From: Plantago elongata | Taxonomy: Eukaryota; Streptophyta; Magnoliopsida; Lamiales; Plantaginaceae | NCBI GenBank assembly: GCA_036897095.1 | Contig: JAYMSP010001525.1 | Location: 1 to 31,263, forward strand | Reading direction: 5' to 3' | Length of the DNA: 31,263 nt | Shown here: positions 9,199 to 18,332 of the stretch, piece after piece | Layout: every line of letters starts with the position of its first letter | Position numbering within the stretch: position 1 is the first letter of the stretch | Notes under the pieces: model-generated | What the model was told of the DNA's origin: nothing | Database searches by the model: none | The model's input: only the letters and a program-made list of their open reading frames with translations | Made by a program: the position numbers and the translations under genes

Positions 9199-9456
9199 CC
9201 TATTTCCTATTTTGCGCATAACGCATCATGGACTAAGGCTCAATGGCTTTTTGATAGTGGATACAGGAAGCACATGACAGAAGACAAAGCAAACTTGGTT
9301 TATTACATAGTATGTAATACTGGACTAAATATCTGGTTTGCTGGAGGAGAATTAAATCCTTCTATAGGATTTGGCAACGTCATATTGGGATCTCTTACAA
9401 TCTTTGATGTATTACATGTTAAAGGTTTGAAATATAATCTTCAAAGCATGAGCTAG
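9199..9456 (+). pseudogene. Copia-1 aspartic protease
   Basis: The frame reads HNASWTKAQWLFDSGYRKHM, where W.FDSG..KHM is the Ty1/copia retropepsin active-site pattern. The catalytic Asp-Ser-Gly is intact at 9253-9261. It continues through FAGGELNPSIGFGNV, then DVLHVKGLKYNLQSM, to TAG 9454-9456. The retropepsin would cleave the Gag-Pol polyprotein. The frame is shifted relative to the preceding gag tail and a stop separates it from the integrase, so it could not be made as a polyprotein. Confidence 0.85.
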
Positions 9457-10500
9457 TTTGCAGATAGGAGATATTCGGTGAAAATAAAATCGAAGTTTTG
9501 CAAATTGATTGACAATGAGTCAAAACAGACAGTCATGGTTTCTAGGTGGAAAGGAAGTCTATATGTCGTTGATTGGACATCTGCCACAACTGAAGTCTCA
9601 TGGTGAGTCAATCTTGTCACACTGAAGAACACTCGTTGTGGCACAAGAGAATGAGTCACTTGAATTTAAAAACTCTAAACAAACTTGCCAAGAAAGAGTT
9701 AGTGGTTTGATTACCTAAAATAACATTTAGAAAGGATAGTGTCTGCTCTGCTTGTCAATTGGGGAAACAATCCAAAACTTCTTTCAAGTCCAAAATCAAA
9801 CATTCATGTGTTAGACCATTGCAACTATTACACATGGATCTTTTTGAATCATCTTTAACTAGTTATACAGGCAAGAAGTATGGTCTAGTTGTGATAAATG
9901 ACTTCTCTAGGTTTACCTGGGTTGTCATTCTGAAATAAAAATATTATTCTAGGGTGGAGATACGAAACTTGCTGAACAAGCTTGAAGTCATGAAAAATGA
10001 CAAGGTATCTGCAATCAGAACATACTATGGTACATGATTTGTCAGCCAGTACATAAAAGAGTTTTGTACCTGCAAAGGTATACATCATCAACTATCTTCT
10101 GTAAGAACACCACAACAAAATGGTGTTGCTGAAAGAAAGAATAGGACTCTTAAAGAAGCTGCAAGGACAATGCTAGCTAACGCTGAAATAATTCAAATTT
10201 ATTGGGTTGAAGCTGTAAATACAACATACTACAATCAGAACAGATGTTTGATAAACAAACACCATGACAAAACTCCTTATGAGCTTTTGGTTGGTAGACC
10301 CCGTAATATCAAACATTTGTGGGTGTTTGGTTGTAGATGTTTTGTTCTTAATAATGGGAAAGAATACTTGAGAACATTTCAACCAAATGCAGATGAAGGT
10401 GTATTTCTTGGTTATTCTATTACTAGCAAAGCCTATAGAGTATAGAACAATAGAACAAAGAAGATTGAAGAATCAGTTCAGTTGATGGGGATTCTATGAA
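9457..10500 (+). pseudogene. Copia-1 integrase (pre-integrase zinc finger, catalytic core, C-terminus)
   Basis: The GAG-pre-integrase part reads KGSLYVVDWTSATTE, a decayed HH region at about 9635-9660, and CSACQLGKQSKTSFKSK (9740-9790). The core follows: LLHMDLFESS near 9830, GKKYGLVVINDFSRFTWVV, IRTYYGT-stop-FVSQY at about 10015-10050, and SSVRTPQQNGVAERKNRTLK. The second catalytic Asp (usually in a SDxG/TDxG context) is Tyr here, and the codon before FV is a stop. The C-terminal part is KTPYELLVGRPRNIKHLWVF and a GVFLGYS motif. Integrase inserts the cDNA; this copy is dead. Confidence 0.85.
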
Positions 10501-11215
10501 GGAAACAAGAAAATACCCCTTGATGAAGAACTCTCAGATAAACTCAAGTAACTCCTGATTAAGGATTCTGAAGAAGAACCCTCAGAAAGGAGAAACTCTG
10601 TCATTAATATTGAGGATGAGCCTGATGAAGGAAAGCATGATGTTTCTAGTAACAACCAGATGACTCTTAGATATGATGAAGAATTTCCTATGAGAATTTC
10701 AGAAATGGAAACTGAGAAAATTCATCGTAGAGATTTCCTGGGAATACCTATCTGAAAGTCGTATTCCAGAAATCTCTCACACTGAACAAATGTTTGATAT
10801 TTATCAAACTACTAGTGTACAAAATATCACTGATACTAAAGATGTATCGAGTCATAATCATAGTGATTCACATTCAGATCAAGTAGATAGTGACCCTTCT
10901 AGTTCAAAACCTATTATGAAATGGATTAGAGTGAAAAGGATGTGATTGGTCCAATAGATCAAGGTGTTAGACCTAGGAGAGAAATAGTTGAAAATGTTGT
11001 TTCTCTCTTTGGTTGTTTTATCACAAACATTGAACCTAACACTATTGAAGATGCATTAAAGGATCAAGACTGGATCTCTACAATGCAAGAAGAGTTGGAT
11101 CAATTTGAGAGAAACAAAGTCTGTAAACTAGTTCTTTTTGTAGAAGGAATATCTGTGATTGGAACTAAGTGGGTTTTCAGAAACAAGATGAATGCATTAA
11201 AGGATCAAGACTGAA
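10501..11215 (+). pseudogene. Copia-1 linker and N-terminal part of reverse transcriptase (truncated)
   Basis: 10501-10930 is a degenerate, Ser/Glu-rich linker that matches copia-2 22130-22500. The RT N-terminus is open from 10942: ALKDQDWISTMQEELDQFER, then VIGTKWVFRNKMN. The Ty1/copia RT normally continues about 200 residues to YVDD and beyond. Here it stops at 11190, and the next 22 bases copy sequence 140 bp upstream (11051-11072 repeated at 11192-11213). After that no RT sequence is seen. The palm domain and all of RNase H are missing. Confidence 0.88.
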
Positions 11216-12191
11216 TATCTGTAAAGAAGTCTATATTTGACTTGTTTAAACTTCATTGTTTATTACTTGTCACTCGTAAATTCTCTTTGTTACAGGCCCA
11301 AGAAGAAACACAAGCTGCAGAGGAAGCTACAAAGTCATCCTCAGAAAGTGAAGTAGAGGCCAATCAAGCCTCCACATCTAAAGAAACTGAGCTTGTTGCA
11401 CAGGTACATTCAGTCTTTGAAAGAGTGAAAATTACATTCTAAACTTGTATATATATTAAGTGTTCTAACTTAGTATATGTTTATGACAGGCGCAAACTGA
11501 GGAAGAAGAGCAAGTGATGGAAATATCACAATCTGAAAAGGAATTTCCAGAGACCCTGAAGGTTTCTGAAGAACAAATTGCTGAGCCTTCTTCATCGAAG
11601 GTTTGCTAAAACTCTTCAGAAAAATGGCAACTTTATATTTTCACTTGCTCTTTCTTAATTTTACACTGTTTACTTTGTTAGGCTCAAGAAGAAGTAAAGG
11701 CACCAGAAGGAAATGTTGTGACTCCTTCTGAGCCAATTGATATAAATGAAGCTCTCCCAGCTTCACCAAAGGAGAATGTTCCAGAGACTGCACAAATGTC
11801 TGAACAAGTTGTTTATGAGCCTCCCCAAACAGAGGTAAGTGAAATCTCAGATAACAAGTGTTTGCAAAAACATAATCCTCTGATCAATCCTTTGAATGTA
11901 TATATTTTTATTCTTAGGTTCAAGTCGAAAGAGTAGTTGATGAGGAACAAACTACCTTTTCTCACCCTCACAATGGTGAATCTGAGGTTGCCAATCCTAT
12001 GGTAGACCTTTCTGAGCCTGTAATTGAAACTACAAGACTTCTTTCTCTTTCAGGCTTTGAGCATTGTACCATTAACTTCTGCATCATCTTCTGATGAGGT
12101 GCACAAGTGCTTTAGAGAAACGAATATCATGAAACATCTCCATCTTTTCAAGTCTTGGCAAAAGCTCAGAAGGGCTGATCTTTCTGACTAG
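11216..12191 (+). pseudogene. Intron-containing acidic repeat exons in copia-1 3' region
   Basis: Exon-like blocks lie between consensus splice sites. Exon a is 11296-11403 (36 codons, preceded by TTGTTACAG). Exon b is 11490-11600 (37 codons). Exon c is 11682-11834 (51 codons). Exon d starts at 11918. The introns are 11404-11489, 11601-11681 and 11835-11917, 81-86 bp each, all GT...AG with T-rich ends. Every complete exon is a multiple of three, is open in the same phase-0 frame and begins Ala-Gln or Val-Gln (AQEETQ, AQTEEE, AQEEVK, VQVERV). The product would be Glu/Ser/Pro-rich and probably disordered. Another acceptor (cttctttctctttcag) sits at 12053. It precedes a coiled-coil ORF region and follows truncated RT. 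I do not recognise the protein. It could be the N-terminus of the SIRE-type extra ORF or a captured host fragment. Confidence 0.6.
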
Positions 12192-14740
12192 CCAGTTTGG
12201 AAGACAACCAGGCTAGAAGAGAAAGGGCCTTGGATCTAGAGACGTACATCCATGCCACATATTTTGTGAAAGATTACACTTTTGCTGCGGTGATGCATAA
12301 AGGATTCCCTCAGGAGATAGTACAAACGCTTGAAAAAGCAATATTGGATGCGAATGAAGAGACTAAAAGGCGGATGGCTTATAAGCATGCCTTGCCCAAG
12401 AGCATGAGTGTCTAAACTTCTGAACAGGAGGAAGTAAATGAGCAGGTCACCACTTTACCAACGGTGATCAACTTAGTTTCTGATGACGAGGAGGAGATCG
12501 ACGAGAATGATTTTGAGGAACCACCTTCTGAACATCCAACCAAGATGGATGAGCGTGATAGTGATGATGATGATGAGGCTCCCACTCCAGGAGCTAGTGG
12601 AATTGCTCAGTTAGAGGATCATCTAGTGCAAGACTGCTATATGCACAGAAAGTGTCTACAAAACCACCATCTTTAAAATCACCAACTCACACCTCTCAAC
12701 AGCAACAGGATGAAGAAGAAACAACAAAGATTGTTGTCTGGGAAGCTGAGGCTAGAGCTTCCAAGCTAAAGAGGTTGTCGGAGAGAGAAGCTCATGATCA
12801 GTCAGAGCTTGATGACTTGATTGCTCAGTGAAATGCGAAAGTCCAGAAACTGGAGGCACTGAAGAAAAAGGAAATAGAACTCCTTTCAGAGCAAGTCAAA
12901 CTGAAGCATTCATTGGAATCTATCGTGGTTCAACTTGAATCATTAGTAGAAGATAAGAAGGATGCTGAGGCTGCATTGCAATTAGCCGGGCCATCACAAG
13001 ACAAAGGGAAGAAAGCTAAAATTGATGCCTTTGAAGCTGAGTCCGCAGATGATAATTGGTCTGATGTAGATTGCACTGACCGTCTAGCTTGAATGGATGA
13101 GGAAGATAGGGAGGTGGACAACTTGAATGAACATATGTTTGTATCCCATATGAAGAGAAAGGTGATTGCACCTAAGGCCTTTGACAAAGCGCCTAAGGAT
13201 AATATTGTTGTTGAAAACAAGTTCATAGTACTGAAGAATCTGAGGAATGAATTGTTCGAACAAAATAACCTTGCTTTGGCCACCATTCCTCCAGAATTTA
13301 ATGCTTTTCCTGAGCTCATGACCAAGAGGACAACATCTCTCATGATTGCACAGAAAGATCTGGGAATGCAAAGAGATGACGATTTAGAGACAACTCAGAG
13401 AGCTTTGATGGAATCTAGTTATGCTACTGGAAAGTAGATAAGATGTATGAGACACTAGAGCAGATCTCTAAGGGAGAACATCTACTACTTGGTCAGTTTA
13501 AGTCAGTTCACTCTGAAGTTCAAAAGCTGGTACAAGGCCAGAATGTATTGAGTGCACACTTTGACTCTTTACATGAAGCTTATGTAAATTTCACTCAGAC
13601 TACACTGACTAAGGGGAAGAATGAAGAAGAGAATTAGGCAAGAGGAAGCAACCTGCAGAAAATCATTCAACCATTAGATAACCTCCCTCATCTTCAAGTC
13701 TACCACCACAACCCCCACTGATTAGAACCAGAGCTACACATGAAAATTCAAAGGGAACCAAGTCCCAAGGAAATCTGATAAACCTTCTGAAGAAGAAGAA
13801 GAAGGTGAGATCAAGAAGATACTTGCTCACAACTTGGTCAAGGTTATAACCATCTGGATGATGATGATACTGACCATGATGAACATCCTCTCTACAGAAA
13901 TAGAAAGAGAGTTGATGAAGTATCTGAACCAATATCTGCAAGACTTATTGCTGCCAGAACACCATCTGGATATACCAAATCTGTCCATGGTTGTTCTTCA
14001 AGTCAAACCTCCACTAGAAACACATATAGGGAGAATTCTAGAATGAACAGAAGACAAAGAATAAATGTAAAGTTTGGGAGAACCAACACTGAAGATCTTT
14101 CTCCCTTACCAGAAGATGCATTAATTGAGTACACTAAGACTCATGATAGCCAGTCTGTATATCAATGCATAAGACAACTGAATGGCTACTAGATTTTGGA
14201 TCCCCAACTCTTATTACTGAATAGGAAATTTCTTGATCCTATCTTTAACCAACTATTGGTATGGAGAGTTAAGAGACCCGATCAAATAAGTCCTTCTCGT
14301 GTGAAGACATGACTTGATTTAGAAGTAAAAATCAGAAGAGATGCCATGGCTAAGGATGTGAAGGAAGAAGTTCTTTACTTCAAACAAGATGATGTTCATA
14401 AAGTTCTAAAACTGCTGGGAACAGGTTATAGCTCACAAAATAAACTTGGAGTGCTAGCTCATGAGTCATTCGACATGACTAAGGAAGAATATGATGATGA
14501 CTTGAATTACTTGAGAGTCATCTACAGGCACTTCGAACTGATTGAGACAAAGATAGAGCATGCCTGGAAATGGGCTAGACAGTTTCATGAGAAAAATCTC
14601 AATCTAGATTACAAAGAAAAGTGCAAGGTTGCTAGAGACACATAAATGATTGTAAGAACCTATCTCCTTGACTATGTCATTAACAAGAGAGAGCACATGG
14701 ATGGAAGATTAAAAGACTAACCCAGATAGACTGACTGAAG
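12192..14740 (+). pseudogene. Long extra 3' ORF of copia-1 (envelope-like position), broken
   Basis: This coding region lies between pol and the polypurine tract, where SIRE/Maximus elements carry an extra, envelope-like ORF. Readable blocks run in order. 12197-12640 holds ALDLETYIHATYFVKDYTFA and the acidic NLVSDDEEEIDENDFEEP, with one TAA at 12413. After a frameshift, 12646-13437 holds a heptad-like coiled coil (LSEREAHDQSELDDLIAQ, KKKEIELLSEQVKLKHSLES) with TGA stops at 12829-12831 and 13090-13092. After another frameshift, 13443-13637 continues the coil. 13842-14192 is open, with an acidic start (HLDDDDTDHDEH). 14346-14645 is open (FELIETKIEHAWKWARQF). I see no convincing transmembrane segment, so an envelope function is not supported. 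The product is unknown. Confidence 0.6.
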
Positions 14741-15125
14741 AACTTAAGGTTTCTGATAACCTAAGTGTTTTGAAGATTCTGATGAGTTGAAGACTGAGGA
14801 TATGTAATGTCACTTGGAGCATGGACTCTCCTGTTATTATATTTTCATTATGTAATGTTTTGTGAATGTTTACTGATGTATTCTTTTGATATATTCTTGT
14901 AAGTTATCTTATGTTCTGTAATTGTTAAATCTGATTATCATACTCTCAGATACTTTAGTAGAAGATAACTTGTTAGCAAAGATCACTCCTTGTGAATTGG
15001 TTGATATCTTACTTTCTGCACTTATATGAACTTATTTGCTATATCATTCTGAAATGATTAAGTGCTGGGAATTGACTTCTCCAATATGTAATAGAACTTT
15101 TGTGATAGTCATTGTTGTCTGATAA
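14741..15125. other. Copia-1 untranslated region before polypurine tract
   Basis: T-rich non-coding sequence between the last readable ORF block and the polypurine tract. No gene is recognised. Confidence 0.5.
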
Positions 15126-15139
15126 GAAAGGGGAAAATT
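15126..15139 (+). other. Copia-1 polypurine tract
   Basis: GAAAGGGGAAAATT lies directly against the TGTTAGG start of the 3' LTR. This is the usual position and composition of the plus-strand primer site. Confidence 0.85.
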
Positions 15140-16560
15140 TGTTAGGAATATCTATTAGTATTTTGATCACTCAGCACAATGACTTATCATAGTTTCAGAA
15201 AGGTATTTACTACTTCAGGTCAGTTGACCATTGTAAAGAAGAAATACACCAAGTATGATAGTTCTTAAAAACCTTGTAATAGGATGTTAGGTCTCTGAAT
15301 GTAATTATTATTTAGCTCTTAGAAGACCAAGAAAGAGGCATCCAAGCAAATGAGAAGACCTTTTGCACAAAGGTATCTGAAGAAAAAGGAGGAAAGTGTC
15401 CTCAGATAGTTGCTTCCAGAAAGCTATGTATAGACTTGTGTTTTGTTCACACAAGAATGTCACAACTAAGTTTCTGAGGCAACAAGTTTCTGAGAGATGG
15501 AATATGTTAAGCTTCAGAAAGCTACATGCATCAGCTGAGACTACAGGATGAAACATAGGATACTGCATTTAATGTTGGACATAAATGTCACTATCCTTCT
15601 GCAGAACTCTCTAAAAAGAGATATACACATGGGAGTACTAATTTCAAGATATGAACGGATTGAATTTGAAATATGTCTAACAAATACTATTCAAACGACC
15701 ATCAAATTCACCTATAAATATCACCACTTAGAAGTTGAGAAATACACACACGAACTACGCTCATATCTACAATCAAGCAAATATTCTCTCAAGCATTCTT
15801 ACTACAATTGTCCAAGCTATTTGTTGCGGCTAACAAGCTCGAGAATTCACTAGTAGTTCAAAGTGTCCTGATCCTTCAACAAGTAGTGTAATTTGTGAAA
15901 TAGTTGAATTGTTGGATAACTATCTGAGATTCATTCTCTTGAACAAATCTCACAAAAATGGGTCAGTTAAAGAGCAAGATACCATATACTGAACAATCAT
16001 ATTAAGTAGTCTTGATTCTTCAAGTTCTCTGGACATAACTGAAAAGTTATAAAGAGAAGCTTACCTGACAAACAACATAACCAACACCATTAAGGTGTGG
16101 CGTACATGAAGTACTTGATTTGGGAATCAAGGAATAACTCCAACGTTATCTTGAGTACAAGAAGTACTTGGCCCTAGGAGTTGGGGAACAATTCATGGGG
16201 AAAATTTCATTGGGAATCATTTGTTATAGGAATCTTAGAATAAGATTAATTGTAAGGAGAACTCAATTATCTGTTCTTGTCAATTCTAGGTCTCTGAAGG
16301 CCGAGTGGATTAGTTGGAGGATTACGCCACCTCCATACCACTAAATGTGTTGTGTCTTTTAATTTCTTTATTTACATTTCAGCAACACACACACACACAC
16401 ATTTACTATTGCAAATCACGAACTTATTTATCTATCGCATAAAGACTTCGGCTCTCTGATTATAAGTATCAAATATCTGAAAAATCGTGTTTATTGACAA
16501 CAGTTTGTAAAGACTATTCACCCCCCCTAGTCTTTTCCTTTGCCGTTATCTAGACCAACA
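15140..16560 (+). repeat. Copia-1 3' LTR
   Basis: 1,421 bp starting TGTTAGGAATATCT and ending GACCAACA, so TG...CA. It aligns over its length with 16799-18215, the 5' LTR of copia-2. Shared blocks include ttcaaacgacc, tcaccacttagaagttgaga, ctcaagcat and a (CA)n tract at 16384-16401 before a polypyrimidine-rich end. The flank after 16560 is gypsy integrase sequence, so this is the outer border of copia-1. Confidence 0.9.
15713..15720 (+). promoter_or_regulatory. TATA box of copia-1 LTR
   Basis: cacctaTAAATA lies mid-LTR, the expected place for the U3 promoter. The aligned site in the copia-2 LTR (about 17382-17390) reads tctaaatata and is degraded. Confidence 0.6.
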
Positions 16561-16798
16561 CCACCCCTACACTGCATAGAAGTTTGTTGATATTTAGATC
16601 AAGTAGATATAAAAACTACATGGGACTCCTGAATCTATTGTTAGTGACAGGGATGTGGCTTTTCAGAGTGATTTTTGTAAAGAATTCTTCAAGTTGCAAG
16701 GACTAAACTCTGTATGAGCACAACCCATCATCCCAAAAGTGATGCACAAACTGAAAGGCACAATAGATGTTTGGGACATGTTTGAGATGCATGGTCTA
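16561..16798 (+). pseudogene. Ty3/gypsy integrase core fragment
   Basis: Between the two copia LTRs the sequence reads a gypsy integrase core. It has a decayed start, then KLHGTPESIVSDRDVAFQSD (16613-16672) containing the second catalytic Asp in the SDRD.F.S.F pattern. After a frameshift, STTHHPKSDAQTERHNRC follows, equivalent to the STAYHPQTDGQTERVNR motif with the catalytic Glu. Several stops are present. It is 238 bp of an older gypsy element into which copia-1 (left) and copia-2 (right) inserted. The rest should lie outside the window. Whether it belongs to the same family as the gypsy at 24760 cannot be told. Confidence 0.88.
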
Positions 16799-18215
16799 TG
16801 TTAGGAAAATCTGTTAGTATTTTTAGATCAATCACCATATGACTTATCTTAGTACAGAAAGGTGACTAGTACTCTTAGTTCACATGAACATTGTAAAAAA
16901 GGAAATCAATTAGTATGTTAGTCTAGTAAAACTTTTAATAGGATTATTAGGTTTATGAATTTAATTTTATATTTTGAAGAAGGCCATGAAAAAGGATCCT
17001 AGCAATGAATTTTAATCGAAGATTTGAAGACTGAAGATTGCACAAGTTAATGAAGACTATAGGTTAAGTCTCCTCAGATAGACTATGATCATAAATCATA
17101 TTGTATAGTGTATACATTTCACATAACAAGTCTCTGAACATATGACATCACTGAGTATAGGAGCATGCTATCTTTTAGAAAGGTTCATGTGTCCGTTGAG
17201 ACTACAGGACAAGAAATAGTACGATGCATTAATTACACCGGCTGGAAAGTTGCTCAATGCATAGTCCTGTCGGAAAATGAGAACGGGACTTCTGAGTACT
17301 CATTTTGAGATATCAACGGATTGAATTTTGGGAATGTCTAACTGATACTATTCAAACGACTCTCATATTCATCTAAATATATCACCACTTAGAAGTTGAG
17401 AAATTCACACACGAACTACACTCATGTCTACTTATCAAGAAAAATATTCTCTCAAGCATCTCACTACCACTCTCCAAGCTTACTGTTGCGACTGAAAAGC
17501 TCGAAGAATCACTAGTAGTTCTAAGTGTCCTGAACCTACAACAAGAGATTGTAATTCGTGAAAGAGTTGAACTTTCGGATACCCTTTATGAAGCTCATTT
17601 TCCAGAATGGGTACCAATTACTTGGGTCAGTAAAAGAGAACCTACCTTACATTGAATAAGTGTATCAAGTAGTATTATCTCTTCTAAGCTCTCTGGAAAT
17701 ATAACTGAAAAGTTATACGAGAATCTTTCCTGACAATCAACTTATAACCAACACCATCAAGGCGTGGAGTACATGAAGTACTTGATTTGGAAATTCAAGG
17801 AATAGCTCCAAGGCTCTAGGAGCTAGGGAACAAATCATGGGGAACATTTGGTTGGGAACCATTGGATTGTAGGGATCTTAGAAAATTATTAATTGTAAGG
17901 AGAACACAATTGTCTGTTCTTGTAAATTCCAGGGTCTCAGAAGGGCCGAGTGGACTAGTTGTGCCACCTCCAGATACCACTATATTTGTTGTGTTATTTT
18001 CTTATTTTGTATTTACATTCCAGCATAACACACACACACACACACATTTACTACTGCAAAGCACAAACTCATTTATCTATCACTTAAGTCTTCGCTCTCT
18101 GAATTTATGTATCAGAAACCCACCAGTTTCTTAGAAATAGTGTTTATCTATAAAACTTTTAAAAGACTATTCACCCCCCCTCCAATCTTTTCCTTTGCCG
18201 TTATCTGGACCAACA
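16799..18215 (+). repeat. Copia-2 5' LTR
   Basis: 1,417 bp starting TGTTAGGAAAATCTG and ending GGACCAACA. It is homologous along its length to the copia-1 3' LTR, with numerous substitutions and indels. It contains a (CA)n tract at about 18027-18046 and a polyC run near 18174-18181 shortly before the end. Confidence 0.9.
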
Positions 18216-18217
18216 AG

Positions 18218-18229
18218 TGGTTTTAGAGC
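18218..18229 (+). other. Primer binding site of copia-2
   Basis: TGGTTTTAGAGC lies two bases after the LTR. It differs from the common plant tRNA-iMet-complementary TGGTATCAGAGC at two positions, which probably reflects decay. Confidence 0.75.
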
Positions 18230-18332
18230 AGGAGTTTCCCAAGCCTTCTGCACTGAACCTCGATCCCCCAGATAGGTAAAGGTTTTTGTCGCTTTCTGAG
18301 GACGTTTTAATTTGTGTGTTATGTGTGCAAGT

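Larger units (their letters stand above)
8523..16560 (+). mobile_element. Copia-1, Ty1/copia SIRE-like retrotransposon, right part
   Basis: This continues from 661-731 across the CACTA-2 insertion. The order is gag tail, protease, integrase, truncated RT, a long extra ORF region, polypurine tract (15126-15139) and 3' LTR (15140-16560). The protease-integrase-RT order defines Ty1/copia. A long gag and an extra 3' ORF after pol fit the SIRE/Maximus lineage. Gag-pol parallels copia-2 throughout, so the two are members of one family. The RT and RNase H are largely deleted. Confidence 0.88.

Noticed and set aside
12930-13343. 137-codon minus-strand open frame
   Set aside because: It is antisense to the coiled-coil frame at 12646-13437, which shows heptad character and continues in phase across stops. 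The minus frame has no recognisable motif.
15548-15853. 101-codon plus-strand open frame in copia-1 LTR
   Set aside because: It sits wholly inside the LTR across the TATA box. The homologous copia-2 LTR does not keep the frame open.
17862-18134. 90-codon open frame in copia-2 LTR
   Set aside because: It spans the (CA)n tract of the LTR and has no counterpart frame in the copia-1 LTR.
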